Source of the DNA: Cristatella mucedo
Taxonomy: Eukaryota; Bryozoa; Phylactolaemata; Cristatellidae
Length of the DNA stretch: 64,000 nt
Reading direction: 5' to 3'
Assembly: GCA_009760855.2 (NCBI GenBank)
Contig: WPIO01000100.1
Location: forward strand, 491,001 to 555,000
This document shows, one piece after another, positions 1-9,499 of the stretch. How positions within the stretch are numbered: the stretch's first letter is position 1; each line of letters starts with the position of its first letter. The position numbers and the translations under genes were made by a program. The notes beneath the pieces were generated by a model, which ran no database searches, was not told the DNA's origin, and saw nothing but the letters and a program-made list of their open reading frames with translations.

Positions 1-604
1 CATGCGCTCAACACACCGGCAGAATATCTCCTCTGCGGCATGCCGAAGCACACTGAGAAGGTTGACAAGTCACCGAGGTTTGAGAACGTGTCTCCTTTGC
101 TATTAGAGCTATGATGGATACCGATTGAGCAACGGATCCAGAGCAAAGTTCTTACACTGACCCACAAGGCCGCCATGGCTTGGCTCCTTTGTACCTAGTT
201 GAACTGCTGCACCAGTTTTAGCCTGTTCGCGCCCTCAGGTCCTGTGAGGACAATAAGTTAGCTGTCCCATTCCTCCGCTTAAAGACTGTTGGCGACAGAA
301 GCTTTAGCTCTGCAGGTCCTAGACTGGAACTCGCTTCCACAATTCTTACGCAACGACAACTACTCTCCTGCTGCCGACTATGGCTCATCCTTTTTAGCGG
401 TCCTGAGCTGCTACTTACATGCTAGGCACTACCTCAACTGCTCTCCCAACTCTGCTATGCTTCCCACTCTCTCTTTGTTTCATGGCACGAAGTCTGTTGG
501 CTACCGAATGCGTACCGAAAGCTGCTTAGGCTGTAATTGGCCTTGACAAAACTCTCCTTCGTAGCACCCAGTAGTCTTTGTGGCGTTGCAGACGGAGATA
601 CATT
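1..604 (+). mobile_element. CR1-B LINE, 3' end (5'-truncated copy)
   Basis: The last part of a CR1-like reverse transcriptase ORF is recognisable by its LGWLPVEQRIQSKVL-like, KTVGDRSFS and WNSLPQFLRNDNYSP blocks, shared with the longer copy at 10450-12605. Frameshifts and stops break the frame. The element ends in the family tail GGAGATACATTA followed by ATTACATT-type repeats at about 595-620, where it abuts older reverse-transcriptase sequence of another element. Non-autonomous and dead. Confidence 0.85.
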
Positions 605-1080
605 ATATTACATTATGTGCAATGCTGCCGAAGGCATTCTGTAGGTCAAGAAACGCCGAGTACATAACGCCAGCGCCATGCTAATCTCTGGCCTCGTCAA
701 AGGTTCCCTCCTCAAGAAAGGACTGCAGTCCTTTCTTGAGGAAGAAAGCGATGCAGTTCGATTAAAAGTTCTAAAAGCAGCACGGGTAGGTAGCTCAGCA
801 AAGATAAACCGTCGAAGCAGCATCTCGCAAGCACGCTGTTCCGCTTTTGCAACTGCAGAGTTGAGAGTAAACAGAAAAAGCGCCTCGAACAGTGTGTTGG
901 ATCGGATGTCTAGAGCTTGCAGGACGTCGTCCTCGGTGTGAGTCGTGGATGGTACGGCGCAGGATCGAATTCGCAGCTGTCATCGGCGTTAGCGATTGCC
1001 ACAGTACAGTAGAGCTTCTCTTGAGTGATGAGCACGTAACGGTAAAAGGGCAGCTGGCCGAGTTTGACGGCTGACTTTAA
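605..1080 (-). pseudogene. Fragment of an RLE-type reverse transcriptase
   Basis: Read on the minus strand, about 605-700 encodes SAFLDLQNAFGSIAHN, the catalytic motif block (first Asp) of reverse transcriptases of the R2/NeSL/Utopia group. The block LDLQNEFPSVPHE of the element at 4.3-5 kb is closely similar. A QSFLEEG segment lies just upstream in frame, followed by an in-frame stop. Upstream to about 1080 nothing secure is recognised. The CR1-B tail at 605 looks inserted into this fragment. Confidence 0.5.
709..742. repeat. Perfect 34-bp palindrome
   Basis: Two perfectly complementary 17-base arms meet at 725/726 without a spacer, centred on CTGCAG. It lies inside the minus-strand reverse-transcriptase fragment, where the doubling seems to have replaced part of the expected coding sequence. 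It may be a local snap-back duplication. Confidence 0.95.
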
Positions 1081-1495
1081 ATAACCGTAGGTCAGTTTGT
1101 CGGCATGTCAATGGGAGCCATTGCTAAACTCACTATGAGACGCAGTAAAGTATCCGAGGTAAGACGAGCAGGAAGTAAGGTGTTAAGATCATATCGGAAG
1201 GCTGAGGTTCGAGAAAAACTCATCGTGGCTTCTCTAGAGTGACAGCTTGGTGCGGCTCACTCAAGCAGCGACATTCATTTGAGCACATTACCCCCAGCAA
1301 CATGCCAAACAGCGATTGATGTTCATTGGGAAAATGCGTCTGCCTAGCAAAGCATCGAGCGCTACGTTAGAGGCGAGCTCAGGGGAAAACGCCCAAAGTT
1401 GGTGGATCTTCGCGGTTCGTTCTTCGTGTGCATGTGCCTGCTTACACTATGCCTATTGCTTTCGGATGACACCGCCAGACATTTGATAATGCTTT
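1081..1495. other. No recognised feature
   Basis: No conserved reading frame, tRNA-like box or repeat shared with the rest of the window was seen here. Confidence 0.5.
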
Positions 1496-1570
1496 ATATA
1501 CAGCATCTGTTAAGTGCCTAGAGACAGATTCGCTTCTCTAAGGGCGTTATACAAGTGTTTTGTTATTAGT
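1496..1570 (+). mobile_element. CR1-A type 3' tail remnant
   Basis: Contains the tail signature of CR1-A: AAGTGCCTAGAGACAGATT, then TTCTCTAAGGGCGTTATACAAGTG. In intact copies this folds into a hairpin pairing GCGCC with GGCGC and AGAGA with TCTCT. Only the last few dozen bases of the element remain. Confidence 0.7.
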
Positions 1571-1852
1571 AACTCACGTCGGTGGTCCGGTCGCCGGGGG
1601 CTGTTCTTGGGCTTATCTCGTGTTCGTCGCCCCAAGCAAAGCCTTACCAGCTGTCGGTTGTCGTTCCTGCCTCTTCCCCCTCCGCTAAAGGATATGACGG
1701 CAGAAATGTAGATGAAATCTTGAAATTGGCAGGCGGGTCCCATCCACCTCCCCCCCCGCCTCGGGCTTAGACCATGTCTTTGAAAGTAAGCCGAGGAAGT
1801 TTGTGGAGCTGGGGTTTTATGCTGAGCTCGTGCTGCAGCGATTGCCCTGAAA

Positions 1853-2692
1853 GTGAAGGTTTTCCCTGCCGCGAGGCACCAGGTCGACCGTACCCTCCTG
1901 GAGACTCCGGTTGGGTTCCACCCGTGCATCCCTCTCGAAGAGGTTGTGAAAGCGTTTTCGCCGTATGGGAAGGTTTTGATCGAAAAGCCGGGCTGTCTCC
2001 GTGGCACGAGAATAAGGACTAACACGAGGCAGCTCGTACGTGAAATGGACTTGCCTCCCCCACCGTCCATTGTCATTGGGGACTGCCCTGACCCTGTGCT
2101 GGTACGCCATCCGGGCATGCCACCTCCGCGTGGCCACTGTGGCACCCCAGGTCACAGAGCCCTTGGACGACCTAACCGTGTTTGTAACGGCTGCGGGCTG
2201 ACGGGGCACGTATTCGCAGACTGCCCGAAAGTTGTCTGCTTCCGTTGCCGTAGGTCTAGCCACCTTGCCAGGTCCTTCCTGGTAACGCCCAAGTGTGGCC
2301 AGAGAGGGGACGAAAACCATGCAAAGAAGAACTGCCCGAGAGCCCGTCTACCGCGGTCGAAGGCCCCCCCCAGCCGTCCTGGGGTTCGGAGGAAGAGAAC
2401 GAGGTCCTTGCGCAAATCGCGTCTGCTGTGGAGGCAAGAAAGACAGCCTTGGCCTCAGCCCTGGAGGTTCAGCCGGCCTCCCCCCAAGGCCAGGCTGAGT
2501 TTTACCCATCCTCATCCCCGGACTCTCACCCACTCTCCCAACCCGCCTCTCCTCCCAGCTTCCTCCTCTCTTTCACCCGGAGCTCCAGGCGTCTGCATTG
2601 CTTCCCAGTCTGCCGTCGGAGAGCCAGTCGAGTATGCCATATTCCGCGGCCTCCGAACCGTTGCCCCCTTGGTCGCTGACGCCGTTGATTGA
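1853..2692 (+). pseudogene. Gag-like ORF with CCHC zinc knuckles
   Basis: An open frame of 279 codons, part of the RLE element. Residues 111-124 form an intact knuckle, CNGCGLTGHVFADC (CX2CX4HX4C). Three flanking knuckles are damaged: one near residue 96 has lost cysteines, the one from 129 has its last Cys replaced by Phe, and the one from 148 has its second Cys replaced by Arg. The region before the knuckles (about 20-65) resembles an RNA-binding fold of retrotransposon gag proteins but is not diagnostic. The C-terminal third is proline- and serine-rich and probably out of the ancestral frame. Role in an active element: nucleic-acid chaperone or RNP formation. Confidence 0.7.
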
Positions 2693-3440
2693 ATCATATG
2701 GTAGGGATTCTACCCGCCTTGACCTCAAGCCGGGGTGTCCCAGGATCATCGTCATCCCCGATCAATATTGAGGAAAACTCTACCGACCCGCTGGATTCCG
2801 CCCCCGAGAAGGTGGTGCATGCTGTGAAACCGGTCCTACGGACCCACGCACAGCTGCAGGATGCTGGGAAACCCCAAGTCCTCGGGGAATGTGCATCGTA
2901 AGCAGAATAATGCCTGACCCGTGGCTCCTCTCGGGGGAGGATGAGATGGCGGATCCGGACCCAGGCCCACTCTTCCCGGCCTCCTTCATCCTTCGGTGGA
3001 CCCAGGACCTCACAGACGCCATTAATGCTAGAAAGGCTGGCAGCACGTTTGCAACCTTGTTGATCAGATGTCTGTTGAGTGGCTGGCCCTGGGTAGGCGC
3101 CAGGTGGTCCTAAACGGAGGATGGAAGTCGCTGCCCTTCAGGGCGGTGGCGACCGGATGACTCCTGCGGATGCCCCGCAGACCCCCGCCCCCGGACGAGG
3201 CTGGGACCCAACAGGTGCTGCACAGCTCCAGAGAGCGTGCCGCAGTGGCCAAAGTAGCCGGCCTTGCATCGCGTGCTCCACCCGATCCGGACGAGCTATT
3301 CGGGTGACCTGGCAGAGTGCCGCAGCTTCTGGGAGGCGGAGGCTGCTGCTCGTCCCCTGGACGTGCAGCAGCCTGCGACGCACATTAAACAAAACGACTC
3401 CACAGAGAGTGCCACCGGCAACCCCCTTCCTCTTGCTCCC
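2693..3440 (+). other. Linker between gag-like domain and reverse transcriptase (degenerate)
   Basis: GC-rich sequence with short open frames on both strands and no recognisable domain until the RT blocks begin near 3440. Its position implies it is part of the same retroelement. Confidence 0.45.
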
Positions 3441-3686
3441 TTTGAGTCATAGGGAGATAGCTGGGAAGCTCAAGAGAGCTAGTAATACGTCGCCGGGAGT
3501 GGATCGCATTGAATTCCGCCACTTGAAGGCAGTGGACGCCCCAAGCCACGCTCTTGACGACTATCTTCAAAGGCTGCCTTGAGTTTGTGATGTTCCTCCT
3601 GCCTGGAAGACAGGGCCGACGGTCCTGATCCATAAGAAAGGGGATCTGCCGGTACCGGGCGATTTCCGCCCGATCTCACTCCTCTC
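3440..3686 (+). pseudogene. Reverse transcriptase N-terminal blocks (RLE element)
   Basis: The frame reads SPGVDRIEFRHLK, then PPAWKTGPTVLIHKKGD and FRPISLL, the standard RT blocks 0 to 2. A stop codon after DYLQRLP breaks the frame. The ISLL block is cut by the solo LTR starting at 3687 and resumes at 4276 with MYKLLSGCLAVRL. Confidence 0.8.
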
Positions 3687-4270
3687 TGTAGTTCGTATGT
3701 ACATATGTATGTATGTATTGTATGCCGGCTCCTGACTTGTGACCTTAAGCTCAAGAGAGCGTGTAATTCGTATGTATGTATTGTAGTTCGTATGTACATA
3801 TGTGTGCATGTATTGTATGCCGGCTCCTGACTTGTGACCGTAAGGTCAAGGGAGTGTGTAGTTCGTATGTATGTATTGTATGCAGGCTCCTCTGATAAGC
3901 CACTGGTGAGTTGTTAGAAGCACCACCGAGAGGGGCCGGTGCACACCTGTGGTCCGCCTGTGATGTGCTATGGACACAGGCCGGTAACCAGCTGGTGGCC
4001 AGATAGTGGATTCACCATCAGGGTCGGCCAGTGCACTGCTGTGGTCCGCCTTTGATGTGGCATGGACCAGCTGGTGGCCAGATGGTGGATTCACCATCTG
4101 GGTCGGCCGGTGCACAGTTGTGGTCGATGAATCATCGGAGTCGACCAGGGGACGGGGAGTCGTGTGAGAGTAGGGGCCGAGGGGAGCCGTGCGCTCTTCG
4201 GCTCCGTGCGTTGGGAATAAACTGTCGGTGTTTGGCATCGGCTGGTTCTCTGCTGTGCAAACAAACTACA
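3687..4270 (+). mobile_element. Solo LTR, family TGTAGTT...AACTACA, copy 1
   Basis: The segment begins TGTAGTTCGTATG and ends ACAAACTACA, a TG...CA terminus within a 7-bp inverted repeat. Flanking bases are CTCTC (3682-3686) and CTCCC (4271-4275), a 5-bp target duplication with one mismatch. It splits the RT frame cleanly. A polyadenylation-like AATAAA lies at 4216-4221, near the 3' end as expected in an LTR. The 5' part holds about three copies of a GTAGTTCGTATGT...CCGGCTCCTGA block. The middle holds repeats of about 90 bp with CCGGTGCACA and GGTGGATTCACCATC. No internal retroelement domain is present, so it is a solo LTR or a short TRIM-like element. Confidence 0.8.
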
Positions 4271-4275
4271 CTCCC

Positions 4276-5405
4276 CACGATGTACAAGCTGCTCTCAGGC
4301 TGTCTTGCGGTCAGACTGTCGTTATTCCTGTGGGAGAGCAATCTCCTCTCCCTGCAGCAGAAGGGCTTCCTGCCGGGCTGCGAGGGATTTCTGGAGCAGA
4401 CCTTCTTGGTACAGTCAGCTCTGCGGGACGCGGCCAAGAGGAAACGCACTCCGTGCGGGGCCTTCCTGGACCTCCAAAACGAGTTCCCCAGTGTGCCACA
4501 TGAGGCTCTTTATGCCACTCTCGCCCACCTTGGAGTGGAGGGGCGCTTTGTTTCCCTGGTCCGAAACATCTATGAAGACGCCCAGATTGTCCTGAGAATT
4601 GGTTCGCTCTCTATGGATCCGTTTCCTGAGGCGGCGGGCATTTGTCAGGGGGACCCGCTCACACCCCTCCTTTTCGATGTGGTGATGGAGCCCCTGGTGC
4701 GGAGGCTGGCGGCCGGGGCTGATGGCTACGGCTACGCCCTTGGCGCGGCCAAAATAGCGGTGTGCGCCTTGGCAGATGACCTTGCCGTCTTTGCTGGATC
4801 CCCTCGGTCGCTCCAGCGCCTGCTCGACCGGGCCCACTACGTCGCGTCCGCATAGGGCTATCGTTTCGGTCAGATAAGTGCAGGACGCTGGTCCGTCATG
4901 TGGCTGCCGGAGAAAGCCTGGCCTTCAACATCGCAGGCTCCCCGGTTCCCATGCTAGAGGAAGAGGAGGCACACCTATATTTGGGTGCCCCCTGGGCTTC
5001 GCTTACCCCCGGCCGGAGGTTGAGACGGCTGTCTCCCTCCTTACTCGGGATATAGCCCTGGTCTAGAATTCGGTGCTGGCCCCCTGGCAGAAACTGGACG
5101 CCTTACGCACATTTCTGATGCCCAGACTTGAGTATCTGGGGCATTCGGAATGACTCCAGAAAAAGCTCCTTGCTCCGGTGGACAGAGCAGTGACCAATCT
5201 CTGCAGAATGGTATGCTCTCACCCTGTTAGGGCCACCTTTGGCTTTTTTCAGGCCCCAAGGTCATGCGGTTGTCTGGGCCTCATCCCAATCTCGCAGGAT
5301 GTTGACAGACTCCGAGCCACTCATTCGAGGATGCAGCTCATGCGGGCTCTAGATCGCTTTGGTCGGAGGCCCGTCAAGCGCTTCGCCGGCTGGGCGTGGC
5401 GGTGA
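4276..5405 (+). pseudogene. Reverse transcriptase core (RLE element)
   Basis: In the frame open to 4852 the blocks are LSLQQKGFLPGCEG, AFLDLQNEFPSVPHEAL (first catalytic Asp), GICQGDPLTPLLFDVVMEPL and CALADDLAVFAG. The last is the F/YADD box, here with Ala-Asp-Asp retained but Leu in place of Tyr/Phe. After a stop at 4853 the frame shifts; the thumb region continues with DALRTFLMPRLEYLGH (about 5095-5150) and AVTNLCRMV (about 5190). The family resemblance is to R2/NeSL-type RT. Non-functional. Confidence 0.8.
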
Positions 5406-5599
5406 TATACTCTGCTGGAGTGATTAAGCTCGATTGGTCCTCAGGTGATCATGCCTGTCCTCAGTTCGAGCCCTCCACCATGGTCTCGACCATCCGTAAG
5501 AATGTCGGCGACATGGGCTGATGACTGGCCGCTAGACGAGACTAGGGGAAGGTGGCTCGCTGTCTGGCAACAGACAGCCACTCGAACCACTCTCACTTC

Positions 5600-5792
5600 C
5601 CGTGAGCCGTAATGGCTCACTAGGTAAGGTGGGTGCTTTTTACGACCTCGGCCCCGAGGTCGTGGGTTCGCATCCTGTGGTGGGCGATCCTTTATCGAAA
5701 CGGCAAGCGGTGGTGATAGCCGTCAAGGCTCTTCTGTCGCTATACAAGAAGAGGCTGTTTAATCAGCTTGTATTTATTTTTATAAATTTATT
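5600..5792 (+). mobile_element. SINE B (tRNA-derived), copy 1
   Basis: The head is tRNA-like, with an A-box region near GGCTCACTAGGTAAGG and a B-box GTGGGTTCGCATCC. Between them is an extended arm pairing ACGACCTCGG with CCGAGGTCGT. The body reads GGTGGTGATAGCCGTCAAGG...TCTGTCGCTATACAAGAAG and ends GGCTGTTTAATCAGCT before an AT-rich tail. The same sequence recurs at 9.13, 26.8, 44.3, 44.5 and 46.8 kb. It is inserted in the RLE element between RT and endonuclease. Confidence 0.85.
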
Positions 5793-6560
5793 CCTGCTGA
5801 CCGGCTTGGGCGTGTCCTTTGCTGCGCGGCGATTTATCTTTCGAGCTAGGCTTGACCTTCTGCCGGTGGCTTCGACCAGAGCGAGATTCGACCCAACGTC
5901 AGAACTCCTCTGCCGCAAAGGCTGTGGACAGCGTGAGACGCTGCCGTACGTGCTCAACAATTGCCCGAGCACGATGTCGGCCATAAAGGAGAGACACGAC
6001 GCGGTCCTGAAGCGCCTCTTGGAGGCCCTGCCCTGAGCGCCAAGACGGCACGCAAGGGTTGACCAGCACCACGACCTGGACCCAATTCCGCTGCGCCGCC
6101 CGGACCTGGCGATCGACACTGGCAACTATGCAGTGGCGGTCGATGTGGCGGTCCCATTCGACGAAGGTGAGGTAGCCCTCGAGACGGCGGCAGCGAGGAA
6201 ACTCGCAAAGTACACGGAACTCCGATGAGGAGCTCATAGTTTGAGGGTGGCATGTGGAGCACTGTGCCTTTGCGGTTGGCTCGCTTGGCTCCTGGCACCC
6301 TGAGAACGAATCGTGCTCGTGCAACTCTCAGAGCTCTCAGCCAGCGCCACCGCAGGTTTCTTCGGAAGCTCGGCGTGTCGGACGCCATTGATGGCTCTGC
6401 CGGAATAAGGCAGAGATTTGTAGGCACTGCGAACGGCCCGACGGAGGGCCCGCAGCCGGAGGCCAATGCCCACCTGGCTACCTCAGACGAGCACGCCTTG
6501 CCACCGTTGAGCGTTCTGCAGCCCCCAGCGCTGACGAAACGGAATAAATAGACACTTCGA
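5793..6560 (+). pseudogene. C-terminal CCHC and restriction-like endonuclease domain (RLE element)
   Basis: The frame from about 5800 gives RARLDLLPVASTRARFDP and then CRKGCGQRETLPYVLNNC. The latter fits the CX3CX7HX4C motif that precedes the endonuclease in R2-like elements, except that the His is Tyr. After a stop at 6034 the frame continues with RRPDLAIDTG and VAVDVAVPFDEGEVALE, then AARKLAKYTEL. These are the PD...D...K residues of the PD-(D/E)XK-like nuclease that cleaves target DNA for target-primed reverse transcription. Frameshifts follow, and related sequence fades out near 6560. Confidence 0.75.
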
Positions 6561-6969
6561 CGGTCGGTTCCCCACACCCCGTCTGAGCCCGCTTCGGTGT
6601 TCTGAGTGGTGTCGCGTACCTGCGGTTTGGAGCCTATCAAACTGCAAACTATTTTGGTTTCAACTGGCATCAGCGCGTACCCCGTAAATAGTCGCTGCTG
6701 GATTACTTCCACGTCCGGGACGACTCTGTAATCTGGCTGCTCGACTCAGAGCGGAGGCTCATCGAGAGGGGCGTGGCACGTACATGTTGCCGCATTCCTT
6801 GAGAGCGGTGCACTCACGTTCGCTACGAGACTGCGCCCAGATTCGTGTAGTGCTTTGTGAAGGTGTTTGCAAGCCCTGCTGGCTAGGAGAGGCTTCGTTG
6901 GTCAGACTTCAGAGTGCCAGGAAAGCACAGGCGATGACACAGGAACGACCAGAGGCGGAGACCAGTAAA
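6561..6969. other. Probable 3' UTR of the RLE element, then unassigned
   Basis: No domain or known tail was found. The element's 3' end is not resolved between about 6560 and the GA microsatellite. Confidence 0.35.
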
Positions 6970-6972
6970 GCG

Positions 6973-6976
<4 letters not shown>

Positions 6977-7069
<93 letters not shown>
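6977..7069. repeat. (GA)n microsatellite
   Basis: An uninterrupted run of about 46 GA dinucleotides, one of the longest in the window. Open frames across it (Arg-Glu or Leu-Ser repeats) are repeat artefacts. Confidence 0.97.
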
Positions 7070-7071
<2 letters not shown>

Positions 7072-7239
7072 GCATCGATGGCCAGCGAGTCTGTGGTGAT
7101 GGTTACGAGATAGACGGCGGCAGGGAGCGAAGCGCTGGCGCCGGGTTGAAGTTCTCGATGCGCCCGCTCTAAGTAGGCGGGCGAGACGCTCGCCGAGAAG
7201 GCTCCCAATGTCAGGGTTTGAACCTTGCAAGTTCTTCTC

Positions 7240-8050
7240 ACCATAGCTACATGAGTTGTCAGTTTTGAACGTTTCTTTAACAAGCTGAAGATACTCCTGT
7301 CCAATCTGAGTGCATCAATGGGTCAAGACGACTCTCTGATTTTACCTCGTTAAGCACAGAGAAAGAAACACAGGAAAATAATGACCTACTTGTTGTGGGA
7401 AAACCAAGTGTGATACAGAATTGGAAAGGCTAACGCTCAAAATCGGCTCTGCGTGGACATCTCCTGTTGAATCTGCACGAAATCTCGGCGTCCTGTTCCA
7501 AAGTGACCTTTCATTAGACGGCCACATCTGCTCCACAATCAAGTCTGCCTACTTTCAACTACGTAACATTGCTAAAGTTCGGGCTTGTTTAGACAGGGTT
7601 ACCACATCTCACTTGGTCCATGAATTTGGTACATCTCGTCTTGACTTCTGAAACTAAATGCTTGCCAATCTACCGGCATGTGCAGTCAGGCGCTTACAGC
7701 TGGTGCAAAACTCTGCAGCGAGGCTTGTCTGTCGTGAGCGTCGAAGTTGCCAAACCACACCACTTCTCGCCGACCTGCACTGGCTACCAGTCAAGCAACT
7801 GATCGACTTCAAGGTTTTGTCACTCACTTTTAGGCCCCTTCATTCTTTGGCTCTAGCCTAACTATCAGATCGGCTGCCCCACCAGGCCAAGCATCGTACC
7901 ACCCGCTTTTCAAAATTTAACTGTTTACCTATACCTCATTCAAACCTCAGAACCTTTGGAGACCGTACCTTTAGTTCGTACGCTCCCACTGCCAGGATCT
8001 CACTCCCGACTTGCGTCAGGACATTCCTTGACTAGCCCACTTATACAGGA
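7240..8050 (+). mobile_element. CR1-A LINE fragment
   Basis: Contains the RT thumb and C-terminal blocks of CR1-A: LTLKIGSA, SARNLGVLFQSDLSLDGHI, SAYFQLRNIAKVRACLD, RLQLVQNSAARLVCRERRSC and LADLHWLPVKQLIDFKVLSLTF. The frame is broken repeatedly, and the fragment stops near 8050 before the usual tail. Copies at 34.85, 41.5 (minus) and 63.38 kb are much closer to intact. Confidence 0.88.
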
Positions 8051-8052
8051 GG

Positions 8053-8152
8053 TGAGGAAATTCCCTACCCCGGGAGGGGGGAAATGTCCTACCCCAGAGG
8101 GGAAATGTCCGGGGGAAATGTCACGGTGGAAACGTCCGGGGGAATATCCGTC
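8053..8152 (+). repeat. Short GC-rich minisatellite with GGGGAAATGTCC units
   Basis: At least five imperfect copies of a 12-18 bp unit containing GGGGAAATGTCC occur in a row. They begin with an inverted-like GGAAATTCCC and decay into GGAAACGTCC and GGGAATATCC. The repeat sits between the CR1-A fragment and the pogo-like fragment and may be the subterminal repeat of a DNA transposon. Confidence 0.7.
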
Positions 8153-8179
8153 TGTCAAAGAATCATCCGCGCCACAATA

Positions 8180-8790
8180 ATCCACTACAGAATGTAAGTT
8201 ATTTGGCAGATGCTTCAGACCATCGAAGAATGGTGCTCAATTACTGATTACGAAAAGTATATTGATCTGCTAGCTACCTTTCACGCGGTGAAGCTGGCAG
8301 GCGTGGTTACTAGTGTCGCCAGCTAAGATCTGAAACTATTTTAGAAAAGCAGGCTTCCCAACTGTTGGCTTACACGACAATGAATGTACTGTTCTGCCGA
8401 TTCAAGCAGTGGGTACTGTGGAGGAGAAGCAGTCACAAAAAAAGGCTCGAGGCTTTTGTAGATTGCGATAACAAAGTCGCATGCCATGGCACGTTTATTA
8501 ATGCTGAAATTTGCGAGCAAGTACAGCGAAAGCATAAACATGGGGATGATGACAACGACACAGAAGACCTTAAAGAGCTGCAGTTGCCTGATGTACGCAG
8601 AATAACTCACAAAAAAGCATTGCATGCGATGGAAACTGTTCTCTTTACTCGGAGAAAAGTTTTATAGCATACGAATTCTATGTAACTGCAGATAAAATCG
8701 AGAAAAATGCACTCAAAAAACAACATCCAGTGGAAAATTACAGACTTCTTTAAACAACCAAGAGCATTATTATGCATGCCTTGGTTGTTT
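8180..8790 (+). pseudogene. Pogo/Tigger-like transposase C-terminal fragment
   Basis: The open frame at 8365-8667 encodes an acidic tail (DDDNDTEDLKELQLPDVRR) followed by HKKALHAMETVLFTRRKV. Downstream near 8740 another frame gives KITDFFKQP. This layout matches the C-terminus of Tigger/pogo and jerky-type proteins: an acidic DD(N/D)D stretch, a helix with Ala-Leu, and a final TDFFK-like motif. The DDE core is absent or unrecognisable. Resemblance is by pattern only. Confidence 0.4.
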
Positions 8791-9130
8791 TAAAAAGCTA
8801 AATTGAAAATAAAGAAAATCTTTAAAGTTTTAAGCAATATTAGTTTGATTTATTGGACCGAGCGTATTATTATAAGCAGAGTCGAGTGTACATGACACGT
8901 CTTCTAAACCTTTTCTAAACCTACGAAGAATTCACCCCTCGACGAAGATAACCTAGCAACGATCAGAGATTGGTGACTACAAGGCACCGTCGTCGAACTG
9001 GCCTAAGAGGCTTGTTCGCCGTCATCTTTTCCGTACAAAGACAAAAGAGGAACCAATCGACCAAAGCAAATTCTCTTATATACGCATTATAGAAGTGTCA
9101 GCGATACAAAGGACCAACTTGAACTATCTT
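8791..9130. other. No recognised feature (AT-rich)
   Basis: No conserved frame or shared repeat was seen between the pogo-like fragment and SINE B copy 2. Confidence 0.5.
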
Positions 9131-9132
9131 TT

Positions 9133-9320
9133 GTGAGCCACGATGGCACACTGGGTAAGGCGGTTGCTTTCACGACCTCGGTCCCGATGTCGTGGGTTCG
9201 ATTCCTGTGGTGGGCGATCTTTTATCGACACTGCAAGCGGTGGTGATAGCCGTAAAGGCTCTTCTGTCGCTATACAAAAAGAGGCTGTTTAATCAGCTAG
9301 GATTTATTTATTATTTATTA
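9133..9320 (+). mobile_element. SINE B, copy 2
   Basis: A full-length copy beginning GAGCCACGATGGCACACTGG, with B-box GTGGGTTCGATTCC, the body GGTGGTGATAGCCGTAAAGG, and the end GGCTGTTTAATCAGCT followed by a TTATTTATTATT tail. It is the best-preserved plus-strand copy. Confidence 0.9.
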
Positions 9321-9499
9321 TTTATCTCAACCAACATCATTAAATCATCGAGAGCCCGTCGCTCGGCTCCAAACTCGTGCAAACTGCACACATCCCGTAG
9401 CTCCATCCTCAAACCTGCATGGTTTTATTTTTTCTCATTGCACTTCTTAACTCATGAAAAACATGGCTATTTTCGATCGTGCTGAAGTTGTCCATGCGC

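Larger units (their letters stand above)
1571..6780 (+). mobile_element. RLE-type non-LTR retrotransposon with gag-like zinc knuckles (degenerate, nested insertions)
   Basis: One element can be followed through gag-like CCHC knuckles (about 2.16-2.35 kb), the reverse transcriptase N-terminal blocks (3.45-3.69 kb), the RT core (4.28-5.4 kb) and a C-terminal CCHC plus PD-(D/E)XK-like endonuclease (5.8-6.5 kb). It is interrupted by a solo LTR at 3687-4270 and by a tRNA-SINE at about 5600-5790. Several stops and frameshifts make it non-functional. The endonuclease type places it with R2/R4/NeSL/Utopia-like elements; the exact clade and the outer ends are uncertain. The upstream gag-like domain is unusual for classical R2. 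Confidence 0.75.

Noticed and set aside
6784-7304. Arg-Glu and Leu-Ser repeat frames
   Set aside because: Translation of the (GA)n microsatellite.
8053-8152. Cluster of NF-kappaB-like sites (GGGGAAATGTCC, GGAAATTCCC)
   Set aside because: The motif is the unit of a tandem repeat between transposon fragments; regulatory meaning is unsupported.
9133-9215. Functional tRNA gene
   Set aside because: A and B boxes are present but acceptor and anticodon stems do not fold as a tRNA, and the unit continues into a SINE body found six times.
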